Counted from the stretch's first letter, positions 12,852 to 25,686 are shown. The stretch: 64,000 nucleotides of DNA from Vespa crabro (GCF_910589235.1 NC_060974.1:2369003-2433002); one strand, 5' to 3'. Made by a program: numbers and translations. Notes: generated by a model not told the origin, from the letters alone.

Positions 12852-15483
12852 TTTTTTTTTTGACTCCAAGTTCTTTTCTACGCATATAATAATATTTATA
12901 CTTTAATTTATTATAGGATGTGGTTTGCCGTTTTAATGAAAGATTCTTATTATCCCTTGCATCGTGCAATCGATGTTTGGTGGTTGATGATCAATTAAAT
13001 GTTTTACCTATATCTTCTCATAATTTAAAAATAGAGGCTGTTAAAAAATCACCCTCTTCGGAAGAACAAACTGATCTAGATATTTTGAAAGAAAGTTTAA
13101 GAGATACACAACCTATTTCTGCGCTTGTTAATTGTTGTAGGACCGTCGATCAAGTATGATCTTTTTTATAGTTTCACATTTAAATCATATATATTGATAA
13201 TTATTTAAATTAAATTTTTTAGGCAAAGGCATTATTGAAATTTATCGAGTGCATATCTGAAAAAACTTTAAGATCTACTGTATCACTGACAGCTGCCAGA
13301 GGACGTGGAAAATCTGCGGCTTTGGGATTAGCAATAGCTGGTGCTATTTCATTTGGTTATTCCAATATATATATATCTAGTCCTAGCCCTGAAAATTTAA
13401 ACACGCTTTTTGAATTTGTTTTTAAAGGTATTATAAATATAAAAAACCAAGAATTTAATAATAATTAAATTATCATTTATGAGGAAATAATTATGTAATA
13501 ATTATTGCATATATTTGCAGGCTTTGATGCTTTAGGATATCAAGAACATCTTGATTATGGTTTAGTTCAGTCCACAAACCCTGAATTTAATAAAGCTACA
13601 GTAAGAGTCAATGTTTTTCGAGATCATCGACAAACCATTCAGGTGATTTAATCATTTCCAATTTTTTAATAAAATTCTATTATTTCTCTAAAATAAGAAT
13701 ACAAAAAAAAATATATATATATATATATTTTATATATTCTTATAGTATATACATCCAACTGACACACACAAATTAAATCAAGCAGAATTACTTGTAATCG
13801 ATGAGGCAGCAGCTATTCCTCTACCATATGTAAAAGCTATGCTAGGCCCATATTTAATATTTCTTGCATCGACTATAAATGGGTAAATCTATTGATATTA
13901 AAAGTTGATAAATATTTAATACTAATTAATTATTTACAATTTATCAAATTATTAAATAATTACATATACAATATACAATTTATTAAATAATTTATTATTT
14001 ACAATTTATTATAATTATTTACAATTAATCGTTTACGATTTCTTTTTTATTTTATTTTTATAATAGTTATGAAGGAACAGGCCGTTCTTTATCATTAAAA
14101 TTACTTCAGCAATTAAGGACACAAACTGTTGGATCTAATAGTCATGGAAAAAATGATAAAGAACAAAATGAGAAAACTTTAATAGGAAGACAGTTATATG
14201 AGATGACACTTGAAGAATCGATTCGTTATAAACCTGGAGATGCTGTTGAACAATGGTTGACAGAATTACTCTGTTTAAATGCAACTACATATTCCTCCAT
14301 TCTTTCTGGATGTCCACCTCCAGATACATGCCAATTATATTACATAAATAGGTAGTTTTTATTAAAAATAATTATTATCTCGATAATGTTTTCTTAATAT
14401 ATATAGAGATTATATCAAGTTCTATTTCTAGAGATACATTGTTCTCTTATCATAAAGCATCTGAATTATTTCTTCAAAAATTGGTAGCCTTGTATGTTGC
14501 GTCACATTATAAGGTAAATTTTATAAATATATAATTTTTATTTATATCTAAATATTATAAATACCATATCGTAAAATTAATATAATTTTCAGAATAGTCC
14601 AAATGATTTACAAATGATGTCTGATGCGCCAGCTCATCATTTATTTTGTCTATTAGGTCCGGTTGATATAAATAGAAAAGCATTACCTGAAATATTAGCT
14701 GTCATTCAGGTATATTTATAAGCATTATTAATGAATAGGTAATAGAAAAAAAAAAAAAAAAAAAAAAACATACATAAATTTCATACAATATGTAGGTCTG
14801 TTTAGAAGGTGAAGTTAGCAAAGCTACTATAACTGATGGTTTAGGTCGTGGTCGAAGAGCTGCCGGTGATCTAATACCATGGACAATTGCTCAACAATAT
14901 CAAGATCAAGATTTTCCAACTTTAGCAGGAGCTCGTATTGTTCGTATTGCAACTCATCCTGATTATCAAGGAGTATGTAATATTATATACTTAAATAATT
15001 AATCTCTTTTTAAACATGCAACGTAAATTTATATATTTTTATGGCCATTTAAATTTTTAGATGGGTTATGGTACTCGAGCATTAGAACTTTTGAAGCAGT
15101 ATTATGAAATGAACATTTTTGATATTAATGAGGTAGAAATCGAAAAGCAACAAACAGAAATTGATTCAGTTCAAGACGAAGAAGTAGGATTATTAGAGGA
15201 GACTATTGGTAATAATAATAATAATATTATTATTATTATTTGTTTTTTTTGTGACTCACTTTATATAAATATATATATTATGTGAGAATTATGTTTAATT
15301 CGAACATAATGATAATTAAATAATAATCTTTTTGTAGAACCACGAGCTTCTCTTCCACCTCTTCTTTTAAAACTGTCCGAAAGAAAGGCAGAAAATTTAG
15401 ATTACATTGGTGTATCTTTCGGTATCACAGAACAACTTTTAAAATTTTGGAAAAGGTCTTCATTCGTACCTGTATATATAAGG

Positions 15484-15521
<38 letters not shown>

Positions 15522-16712
15522 AGATACTGTTTCTATTTATAATTAATCAGTAAGTTATATTCTAATAACATTAATAATGTTTCTCTTAGACAAACCTCGA
15601 ACGATATAACAGGAGAACATTCGTGTATAATGTTATACAAAATAAATTCAGATCAAGAAACTGATAACAATTGGTTAAGCGCTTATTGGAAAGATTTTCG
15701 TCGTCGTTTTATAACATTACTTTCTTATTCGTTCAATACATATCCAGCTTCTTTATGTTTGAGTATTTTAACTAACAAGGCTGTACCTGGAGAATCTATT
15801 AGTATACATAACTTTTTTTTATTATTATTATTAATATTTCTTTTGAATGATCTTAACATATATAAATTATTTCCAATGTATTTTAGCACTAACGAAAGAA
15901 ATATTGGACGTATATTTCACGTCTTATGATTTAAAACGATTAGATATGTACAGTAATAATATGGCAGACTATCATTTAATTATGGATTTATTACCTTCAT
16001 TGGGACGTTTATATTATTTAAATATGATGGGTGATATACATTTTTCTCCAGCACAATTGGTAAAAATAATTATATTATTTATCATCTTTTAATATTTTTA
16101 TATTGTTTTTTCTAAATTTATACAAATATCCATTTGTATGTTTATTAGGCAATTATATTAGGATTGGGATTGCAACATAAAACTGTTGACAAATTAGCTG
16201 AAGAATTAAATTTACAATCGTCACAGTTACTTGGTTTATTTAATCGTATTATACGTAAATCAATACAATATCTTAATTCGATTGCTGAACGTTTTATCGA
16301 AAGTGTTATAATGGACAAAAAACTGACAAACGATAACGCTCAATTGAATCCATTAGCAGGGCAAAGTTTGCACGAGGAATTAGAAGCAGCTGAAAAGGTT
16401 TGTAACATTATATTTTTATTCTTTGGTTAAATAAAATACAATCTGTATTATAAGATATTAAAAAAAATTTTTTTTTTTTTGTAATAGGAATTAAAAAGAA
16501 AACAAAAAGCTGAATTAGAAAAGTTAAAGAAAGAAAATCTAGATCAATATGTAATAAAGGGGAGCGAGTCTGATTGGAACAATGCACTTTCTGGTAAAAA
16601 GAGTAAAAATCTTATCTCTGTTAAAAGCGGTGAGAAGAGGCCAGGAGAAAATGATATTGATTTGAAAGAACCTCAGAAAAAACAGAAAAAAGAGAGAAAA
16701 CAGAAAAAATAA
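11983..16712 (+). CDS. NAT10: RNA cytidine acetyltransferase NAT10 (Kre33/TmcA family)
   Basis: This nucleolar enzyme makes N4-acetylcytidine in 18S rRNA and, with an adaptor, in tRNA-Ser/Leu, using acetyl-CoA and ATP. Seventeen exons join in frame to 1014 residues (human 1025): 11983-12090, 12321-12584, 12660-12818, 12917-13153, 13223-13427, 13521-13642, 13746-13882, 14067-14351, 14432-14513, 14593-14709, 14796-14972, 15061-15208, 15338-15482, 15590-15801, 15887-16059, 16149-16397 and 16488-16712. Visible features are the N-terminal TmcA-like domain, the helicase Walker A AARGRGKSA (about 280-288, Lys286), the Walker B-type VIDEAAAIP (about 382-390), the GNAT acetyl-CoA loop HPDYQGMGYGTRALELL (Q630-G635 region), the C-terminal tRNA-binding-like domain, and a Lys-rich nucleolar tail. 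All key residues are present. It converges with NUFIP1, with 157 bases between the stop codons. Confidence 0.97.
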
Positions 16713-16777
16713 AAATTAAATGGTAACATTAATTATTGTGTCTTTCAATCTTCATATTTATACATCCTTACAGATCT

Positions 16778-16803
16778 TTTATTAAAATATATTTATAAAT
16801 AAA
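16778..16803. terminator. crossed poly(A) signals of NAT10 and NUFIP1
   Basis: AATAAA for the plus strand lies at 16798-16803 (86 bases after the NAT10 stop). AATAAA for the minus strand lies at 16783-16778 (87 bases after the NUFIP1 stop). The plus signal lies beyond the minus one, so mature 3' ends would overlap by a few tens of bases. Whether the signals are used is inference. Confidence 0.55.
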
Positions 16804-16869
16804 TACAATCGTATTATATATAGATATTAAAAAGAAATTTTTAATTAAAACCGTTTATAAGTATAATAA

Positions 16870-18738
16870 CTAGTCACAGTCGAAAAAATTATTATCCACT
16901 ATATATTTTATACATTGACAGATCATATTTCTTTCATGTTGTATAGATCTAGAAAGTAACCTTTGCAATAAATTTAAACTATTTTTATTATTCCTTTTAT
17001 TATTGATAACTGTGTTCTTTGTACGTATATTATATGGTTGAGTTTCTTTTTCCTTTCTATTAGATTTATTTAAAATATTAGATATTTTCTTGTTTGATAC
17101 TGTGTCAGATAATGTATTATAATTACTGACATTTTGTTCAGGATTTAACACTTTTTCTTCCATAATTTTCTTTTGATCTAAACATATTTTGGATTTTTTT
17201 ATAGGTATTTCTTCTGGCATCTCGTCTGTAAAAAAAAAAAAAAAACATAAATAAAAATCGAATAAATCTATATCTTATTTTTATTTATATCAATATATAT
17301 ATATATATATATAAAATAAATTCATTAACTTATAATGCGATTACCTTCACTTTCATAGTCCGCTACTAAGCTGCACGTTAAAGTATTTTTTATTGGACTA
17401 GTTATCAAATTACTTTCAATTGGTATATCTTCCTCATCAGAGATATTAAATGTACTTTCTATAATTGCATCAGCAGTAGTAGATTTTGTTTCCGAATGTT
17501 CTTCGTTTAAACTTTCATTAGAGTCATCATTTAGACAAGCTAGAAAAATAATAACATCAAATACATAGCGTATACTTATTTTGTATATATCATGTATTCA
17601 AATATATCCAATAATTATAATTAAACTGACATGTTCCTGGAAATGAAATTAGACCTCTGTAAATATCTGTAACAGGTACTATATTCTCATATTTCGGTAT
17701 TCGTCGTTTACGATTTCTTCGTTTTCTTTCTGTAGAAGTGTTTATTTTATTTGTCCTTGGTCGAACAAATCTTTGCTCTTGTTTGATTATTTCACCTCGT
17801 TGTATCTTCTTTAATTCTGCATTTTTTTGTTCTTCTATATTTGCTTTTGTAGGATATTTCCTATGGTTTATGAAATTTAATATAAACATTTCAAATATAA
17901 TATTATGGCTGTGCACTAAATACCAAAGATATATAATAATCTATTGAAATATTTTAATTATACAGTAATTTCTTTTTTTATATAAAAACTATATTTCTTT
18001 ATCTTTTAATTTCACCATAATAATTAAATATTTAATATATAATATATTAAATAATTAAGAAGTTGTAATTATTGTATTAGATATTACCTTTTCCTTTCAG
18101 CAATCCACTTTTGAATATCTTCTGGTGTCGATAAATTTTTCATTCTTTGATATAACCCAGTACTATGTTGCATACTAATATGTTTTTCAACAAGTAATGG
18201 GTGAGCAGTAAAAGTACAACCATCTATACCACATAACTTATGTGTATTTACATGTTCTGATAATGTATCTTTTGATGGAAAATCTCTATCACATACTTCA
18301 CAATAGTATTGTTGATCTTCATCTGAACTTTCATAATTTTCATCTCTTTTGTCATATGGTTCATCATTGTTTGGATAAAGATGTGCCTAAAAATTGTGAC
18401 CTTGGTATTTGATAAAAATAAATTACATACATACACATACACATACACACACACAGACATATATATATATATATATTTTTGTTTTTTTTCAATAAATAAT
18501 GATATACTTTCAGAAATGAGACAACCACATAGAATTATCTTATAACAAGTTATGTTATATTTACCTTTTTTGACCCATCGAAAGTTAGTATCGTCTAAAT
18601 CACCGATGTAATATTTCTTGTTTATTATTATATTCAATCTCATTCAACTTTTTATTATCTTTTATACAAAATTATGATTTAGACCACTTCATAAACTTTC
18701 AAAGGTTCAATTACCATCTTATTATAAACATTGTTCAT
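16870..18738 (-). CDS. NUFIP1: NUFIP1, box C/D snoRNP assembly factor with C2H2 zinc finger
   Basis: NUFIP1 is a nuclear RNA-binding protein that bridges SNU13 to the R2TP/HSP90 machinery during box C/D snoRNP assembly; it is also reported as a ribophagy receptor. Clear exons are 18386-18088, 17860-17631, 17539-17345 and 17225-16870. They encode the zinc finger CEVCDRDF...H (C47, C50, H63, H67), a second Cys/His stretch CGIDGCTFTAH, the PEP-type core WIAERKRKYPTKANIE, basic RKRRNRKRR, an acidic middle, and the conserved C-terminus LLQRLLSRSIQHERN followed by YIVDNNFF. The 5' end is tentative: exon 18738-18715 (MNNVYNKM) and a 30-base exon 18594-18565 (TILTFDGSKK) both have GT-AG borders and phase 0, giving 377 residues in all. 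The gene is compact compared with about 495 residues in human. Confidence 0.9.
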
Positions 18739-20380
18739 TTCATTATAAAATAATTTTGTTTGTTAAAATCTTTGAAGAATTTGATTATTTAAAAATGAAT
18801 ATTTTAAAAAAGCAATCATTAACAATTTAAAATTATATACTAAATAATTATTGTCTTTGAAAAAAATATGGTAGGATTCGTGTTTAATAATTCCAGGGTA
18901 TTCAGAAATTGCAATTTTTTTTTTTCTTTTCTTAACTGGAAGAAGTCATTTAGAAATATAAAAAAATCTAAAACCATAGTAATTTCATCAATTGAAATTC
19001 ATTCTGATGATATCAGAATGATTACAAAACAATAACTATAAAACTTATATCAAAAAGACCTTAAAGAATGAAGTGGCTATTTATATATTATTACTATTTG
19101 ATCAATATAAAAATTGCTTTCATATTTAATAATCATATTAATACTTTTCATACCTTTCGTAGAAATTAAATTTTATAATATATATAAGATACTTATGTAT
19201 ATACAATATCGCAATGTAGATGTGTGTTCAATATAGGCAAATATTTTGTATTGTTGAAGTAAAAATTTCTAAAATATAATTAATAATTGTATATCGAATT
19301 TTTCGTTTGTATTTAGAATATACATAAAAATATTTTCATAATTCAGAACGATTGTGTTAGTACACAAATAGATTTTCTTAGAAGCTTAAAGAGTAATAGG
19401 GATACCAAAATTATTATAACTTGTAGAAATATGATTTATTCTTACATTATGCATTTTAGTTACAAATTTATGCTTTTCTCAGTAGTGTGTGTTCATTTGG
19501 AAGTCACGTTTATGAAATAAATAAAAATATATTTAGTAATTATAGAAGTATAGTCACATATACATTGACAAACCAGTCTAAAAATTGTACCATATATTTA
19601 CTACAGAGCCACAAGCTATCTAACTATTAAATTTACTTTTAATTGATCTTACAATTTAATCTTGTATATATAAATATATGTCTTATAATCTTATTAACAT
19701 TTTTATTTCAATTAACTTATTAATGAGGAATGTTATAGCTCGCAGCACTGTAATATTTTTAAAGAGCAATTTAAAGAGCCATTGAAAAATTTATTTAAGC
19801 TGTTAGTTTTTTCATGTTATATAAATAAAGGTTGCAAATATTCAATATGATTACACTAAGTATTTTTAACATACAAAGCTGTAAACATTATACATCTACA
19901 AATGAATACTACTTTATAAGAGAAAAGTTAAATGACTTTAAATTACAAGTACTATATAAAAATCTAACATATGTGTATTTTTTCGATATTAAATGCTAAT
20001 AGTTTATCAAATTATATTGCATATCATAAAAGAAATCAAATAACATATATACTTAAGCTATGGATGTAAATGAAAAAAATTTATATTTATATTATCCTGA
20101 TAAAAAATGCAGTAGAGAGAGGAGACATTATAAATTCTATAATTCTATTCATCTAGAATAGACTTGCAAATAATATACAAAAATATCGAAGTAATTATTT
20201 TAAATTTATAAAACATATAGAAAAAGAAAAAACAAAAAAAGAAAAAAAACCAGAAAAGAGAAAAGAGAAAAGAAAAATAAAAGAAAAACAAAATCTAATC
20301 GTTCTGAAATTTGAAAACAGAATACTGTGTCGTATAAAAATTAAATTGTTCAATTCTTTATAGGAGGAGTAGCCTGAAGC
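18739..20380. other. AT-rich non-coding stretch
   Basis: No coding signal on either strand. It lies between the NUFIP1 5' end and the stop codon of the next minus-strand gene at 20381, so much of it may be that gene's long 3' UTR (inference). A poly-A/GA-like run sits at 20220-20290. Confidence 0.55.
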
Positions 20381-22472
20381 TTAAGACTGTGCCTGTTCGC
20401 TGGAAGGCTGCGTCTCCTCCATTTGCTCCATTTGCTCTGATTGCTCAGGCGCATTCTCAGTTTTCTGAACACCCTCGGATTCATTCGTATTCTTATCATC
20501 TGTTTTCTGACCACCCTGTAACCAAAGCAATCCAGCTGTCAAGAGAACAAATCAAAAAATAATTTTGGATTCAATGTTTACATAACACTCTATATGTTGT
20601 ATCATACGGACGATATAACAGTAATATACCTTTGATCCAAGGTTCTGTCAGACTTAAACAAAATAGAGATAATAAAGATTGTTCGGCGTTTACTGCTAAA
20701 AGATTCATATTGGTACAAGGTAATATAATTGGTATAAATTGGAAAAATATCATATATGTAATATTGATTGACATGAAATAGTACTTAATAAATAATAAAA
20801 TGTTAGAATAGAACTTTTATAAATATATTGATACTAATAATCTTGTATTTTAAATTTCATATTTAAATATCCTAAGGGAAATAAATAATAGGTACCAATA
20901 GAAAAAAATATTATGAAAAAATATAAAATATAGAGCAAACATTAAAGATTAACACGTTCTCTAATTTGTAATTTATATTACTAGATCTTAATCTTAGATG
21001 GTAAAATTATAAGCAAAAAAGTGATGCAACTACTAACCATAGAAGAATTTAAGCAACAATAGATTTCAGTTTAGGAAAATGTTTTCATAATATTTTCAGA
21101 TCTTTTTTATCACATTAAGTCAATAGTTATTATGAACTATGTTATAAGAAAAGTTCATTAATACATATATAAGAAATGATAACATTCGTATAAAAAAAAA
21201 AAAAAGAAAAAAAGGGGAAAAAAAGAAAAAAAGAGAAAAAAGAAAAAAAAGAGAAAAAAAAAGAAAAAAGAAAAAAAAAGAAAAAAAAAAGAAAAAGATA
21301 TTACTTATAGTTTATAAAAAATATATAAAAAGCAATATTAAATTTTTATACAATGCTTAGTTAAAAGGTGGTCTGACCAATAATTGATTTTATATTGGCT
21401 ATGAAAATCTTTAATCTCTTATTTAACTATTACTATAGTATATACGTTTGTTAAAAATTATTTACATTTTTTTTTTTATAATTAAAGCTTAAATTGCAAA
21501 GTAGCAGTGAATAGGAAAAAAAAAAGATACCTGTTCAGGGTGTTTAGTAACAAGATATTCATTCTTTGCATCTCTTATCATTCTTGTGACTTTATTGCGT
21601 AGATCCTTAAATTCTCCCCATTCTTTTGCATCCTTATTCTTCTTTGCCTTAGCATAAAGCTTATTTTTCTTTTGTATTTCACTGCGAATTTCATCTGTCA
21701 TCCATGGTTTTTTTAATTCTAATTCCTAAACGACCATAATACTTTTTGATAATAAGTAAAGTAATAAATTCTTTTTTTCTTTTTTTTTTTTTTTTTTTGC
21801 AATTATGAATTATTTTAATATTTAACATGGACGTAAAATGCTACAGTGACTATTGTATATTATTAATAATAATACTTTCTAAGTAAAATATCGAATTGTT
21901 TTGCTTATATCTTTAATAATCAAATACTTTTAAAAGTCACTCGTGCATGTATAAAAATATTTAAGAGAAATAAATTATAATGCTAACTGAATAATAAAAT
22001 AAAATTTGTAATAGACAATAGATACAAAATTTGATAGCATACAAGCTAAAGGCAGTATAACACATACCTCAAGCTTGATGACTTTCTTGGCGTTATTTAA
22101 TACTTTGCCTTTGACCGTTCCATTTCTAGTAGAGAACCTTGGCCTCATGTGTGGTAAAATTTGTGGTGGTAAGACTCTCCGAGGCCATGGACACATAAGT
22201 GGACCTCGAGGTCCTGCCATAGGTGGTAACGGTGCCCTACCTGGTGGAAAAAGTGGTAGTGGTCCACCAGGTTGGGCCACACCGCCTAGTCTAGGGGGAG
22301 GAGGCAATCTCTGTCTCATCGGGCCAAGGATTGCACTCATTGGAGGTAGCGGCATTCTCGGAGGCATACCTGGTGGTGGAAGTCTAGCACCAAATCTTGG
22401 AGGCGGAGGTAGTCGTATACCGGCCGGTGGAAGTCTTGGTCCCAAGAGAGGACCTCTGTTTAACGGACTCAT
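20381..22472 (-). CDS. proline-rich protein with a retrotransposon-linker-like middle exon (244 aa)
   Basis: I cannot name this gene. Three phase-0 exons are 22472-22068, 21725-21531 and 20515-20381. Exon 1 (residues 1-135) is a low-complexity Pro/Arg/Gly/Leu/Met domain with repeated RLPPPPR and LPPPG patches, similar in style to splicing and mRNA-processing factors. Exon 2 (136-200) is charged and helical: KKPWMTDEIRSEIQKKNKLY, then KEWGEFKDLRNKVTRMIRDA and KNEY. That pattern (PW-T-EI, K-LY-K-KK, W--FK-LRN-V---IR-AK--Y) is what I associate with the segment between endonuclease and reverse transcriptase in LINE-type elements. Exon 3 (201-244) is acidic, Gln/Glu-rich (QSEQMEQMEETQ). The start ATG is the first in frame; splice sites are canonical. 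The reading frame is well supported; function unknown. Confidence 0.8.
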
Positions 22473-22830
22473 ATTTCCTCTTCAAAATAATATTAGCACA
22501 CTTATAAATTCGACTAAATTAGAATCGATGAGAATTATTCTTTTTTTCTAAGGTTATGATCAACGGCTTCACGCACTTTGTATACGCGGGATAACAAAGT
22601 ACGTATGGCGTATAGCTATTGTTAAACACTTACGTCTTTTACAACACCCTTGTTAATATCGATGGTTATTTAAAGTCGTTAATATCGTGAATTTCACGTC
22701 AGAATACAATATCTTCGGGCACTAGTTTCACACGCTAAACAACGAAATATCGCAACGCAATGGAAGTATTCAATGTTTTTCAAGAATAAGTGTGATAGAA
22801 ATAACCGTACAGATGTAACTACATTTTTAT

Positions 22831-22842
22831 TGCGCATGCGCG
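22831..22842. promoter_or_regulatory. NRF-1 (erect wing)-type site
   Basis: TGCGCATGCGCG matches the NRF-1 consensus (YGCGCAYGCGCR) and contains the perfect palindrome GCGCATGCGC. The insect homologue is Ewg. It lies about 360 bases upstream of the proline-rich start codon. Binding is inferred from sequence only. Confidence 0.5.
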
Positions 22843-23306
22843 CATTTGTAAAGGAATAGGAAGTTCTTAACCATTTCCGGCGAGTTTTTATTTTTTCTTT
22901 CCGGTCCTCTTTTATTTATTTTCAAATAAACTTTTTATTGTTAACGGTCGAAAATAAATGAAATGCAAAAAATTCAATATCCTTAAAGGAAAAGAAAAGA
23001 CTTGCGAAATTGTACAGTCCTATTTAATTTTTTCTTGTAAATTTGATAAGAGCATGCCTTTTGGATTCTTTAATACACAGTCTATTTACATGTAAACATT
23101 AGAAATATACATTGAGCTTGACAAAAACTCTATAATATCTTTAATAAATAATATAATATCTTTAAATAATAATATCCTACTACGACTTGCATATTTGAAT
23201 TTTTTCAAATATAAAAAATGAAATGATATGATTAACAGAACGTTGAAAACTCACTTTTACGTCAGTGATTCCAACCTCAATTCGTAGTAACTTTAGAAAT
23301 ATAACT

Positions 23307-23378
23307 TTTGAAATGTAATACGCGATTGGTCAATGGAATTGCTTAAATTTTGACATCTTCCTGATTGGTGTATTTGAG
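23307..23378 (+). promoter_or_regulatory. CCAAT boxes and CHR-like elements of the cyclin A promoter
   Basis: Inverted CCAAT (ATTGG) at 23325-23329 and 23364-23368; TTTGAA at 23307-23312 and TTTGAG at 23373-23378. Paired CCAAT boxes (NF-Y) with a nearby CHR hexamer (MuvB/DREAM) are the known layout of G2/M cell-cycle promoters. This cluster ends about 240 bases before the cyclin A ATG. Functional assignment is inference. Confidence 0.45.
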
Positions 23379-23618
23379 TAACGCTTGTGGTAACGTATCG
23401 CCAGCTGTTGGTGTTACGTTTGTTTGAAAATCAAACGGCAACTGAAGTTTGTTGGTTTGCTTGGAAATCCGTTTGCTGCAATGCATGTACGATTGTAAAT
23501 AATATTCGGATATTAAGTATAAGCGGGCACACGTCGTGTCTGAAGCCAGAAGATTATCAAGAACGACAAAAGTAAATTAGATTTATTTTATTTTTGTCGG
23601 AAAATTGTCTAATAAATA

Positions 23619-25619
23619 ATGGCTACGATTCGAGTGCACGAGGATCAAGAAAACCGCATTGCCGATATCTTTCGTGGTAAAGAAAATATCGTTGTGCCCG
23701 CTCAAAATCAAGTCCTGCAACAAACAAAACGCGCGGTTTTGGGTGTTTTGCATAATAACTGCCATCGAATTGTTAAAACAGTATGTATTTTATTTGTGCC
23801 AATTTTTTTGTCATTTTCTTTTTCATCCCTATTCCCGGCATTATAACTGAAACATTTCAATCGATCTAATCAATAAAATTATGCAATTTCTCGCTAATCT
23901 TATTGCATAATTTATAATATAATTAAATGTTTTTCATTCCTAATCGAGTAATCTTTTTATACAGTTTTGTTAAATACATTTTATTCGACATTTAAGTTTT
24001 ATGTTTGTTACTTGATCATTTGTAGGATATCTGCAAAGATGAAAAGCATCCAAAAGCAAAATCTATTGTGACAGTGCCATTTGAACCATTCAAAATTTAT
24101 GAAGACAAAAAGGATGAACCTGCCTTTAAAGTTTATGAAGATAAATTGGAAGAAGAAACTTCTGTTGTACTTAGGGATTCGAAAGAGGAGAGAGAAATAG
24201 TAACAAAACAAGAAGTGACTGTTCAATCGGAACAAAAAAAGCCGAGGTTAGACATAAATTCGTTATCTATCAACGATCTGCCAATATTTTGCAACAATCT
24301 TCAAGAAATAATAAAAAGCAAGCAAGATGATGCTTTGCCGCAAGGTAGCCCAATGTCATTGGATAAATCTCTTTTGTTCCCGAATTCTTCGAATAAAGAT
24401 AATAGAACAAATAAGGAATCATCCAGAGAACTTAGAATTAATTTCTTTGACGTAGAAGAATATAGGGCAGATATATATAGTTATTTACGTGTTGCAGAGG
24501 TACGTACAGTATTATTTAAAATATTAGAAAATATATATTATGATACATATATATATATATGTATATATCAAAATAATTCAGTATAGACTGAAAAATTTTG
24601 ATATAGTTATGTACTTTTATATAGAGACAACATAGACCAAAACCTGGTTACATGAAAAAGCAGCCAGATATAACATATTTAATGAGGTTGATATTAGTAG
24701 ACTGGCTTGTTGAAGTAGCAGAAGAATATCGATTACAAACAGAAACATTGTATTTGGCTGTTTCTTATATAGATAGATTCTTATCATATATGAGTGTCGT
24801 ACGGGCAAAGTTGCAGCTCGTTGGTACTGCTGCTATGTTTATAGCTGCGTAAGTTTGATTAGAGTGGTGAAATGTTTTTATCTATTGTAAAAATAAGAGA
24901 AATGAATGTGTTTCTTTGTGTTATAGAAAATACGAAGAAATTTATCCACCAGATGTTGGTGAGTTTGTATATATTACGGATGATACATATACCAAGAAAC
25001 AGGTATTGCGAATGGAACATTTGATTTTAAGGGTATTGTCTTTTGATCTTACTGTACCGACACCTTTGGCATTTCTTAAAGATTATTGCATTAGTAATAA
25101 TCTGTCAGAAAAGATCAAATTTTTAGCAATGGTAAGTAATGATTATTATATTTAATAATTAAATCTCTATATAATCATAAAGTAATTTAAATCTGTATGA
25201 ATTTTCAGTACTTGTGTGAATTATCTTTACTCGAAGCTGATCCATATCTGCAATATTTACCAAGTCATTTAGCTGCATCTGCAGTCGCACTTGCACGGCA
25301 TACATTGCAAGAAGAAACATGGCCACATGAATTGGAATTATCAACAGGTTATAGCTTACATGAGCTTAAAGATTGTGTTTCTCACCTGAATAAAACATTT
25401 CATAATGCATCCAATATTCAGCAACAAGCAATACAAGAAAAATATAAAAGCAGCAAGTAAATACAAACAAGTAAAAACTATCGTTAAAGTTATACGCATT
25501 GTATTTTGTTCTTAATTTCTTATATTTCTTTCATTATGTTTTATAGATATGGACATGTAGCTCTTTTACTGCCACGTAGTTCTGAAGCTTTGGTGTATGA
25601 AGATGAAGAAAGTGCATAG
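23619..25619 (+). CDS. CycA: cyclin A
   Basis: A-type cyclin, activator of Cdk1/Cdk2 in S and G2/M. Six exons join in frame to 461 residues: 23619-23780, 24026-24499, 24625-24848, 24927-25131, 25209-25456 and 25547-25619. Degradation signals are visible: a KEN box at 21-23 and a D-box RAVLGVLHNN at 38-47. The cyclin core begins at about 213 (RPKPGYMKKQPDIT) with the substrate-docking helix MRLILVDWLVEVAEEYRLQT at 232-251, where family members usually have MRAIL. It continues with KYEEIYPP and the second cyclin box (FLKDYCISNNL, YLCELSLLEADPYLQYLPS). The tail is EKYKSSKYGHVALLLP, typical of A cyclins. A poly(A) signal follows 68 bases after the stop. Confidence 0.97.
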
Positions 25620-25686
25620 AGAAATCTGTTAAAACAGTTTCACTGAATAATACTATAAACTTATACATAATTAACGAACCTCCCGT

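Larger units (their letters stand above)
22473..23618. promoter_or_regulatory. divergent promoter region, proline-rich gene (minus) and cyclin A (plus)
   Basis: 1.1 kb between the two start codons with no credible frame. It holds a palindromic NRF-1-type site, two inverted CCAAT boxes and CHR-like hexamers, listed separately. GC content rises near 22560-22920. Confidence 0.6.

Noticed and set aside
18248..18643. 131-codon minus-strand frame overlapping NUFIP1
   Set aside because: It is out of frame with the conserved zinc finger and runs through an intron containing a (TA)n repeat.
22075..22551. 158-codon Gly-rich frame on the plus strand
   Set aside because: It is the antisense shadow of the proline-rich exon; splice sites and the downstream exons support only the minus strand.
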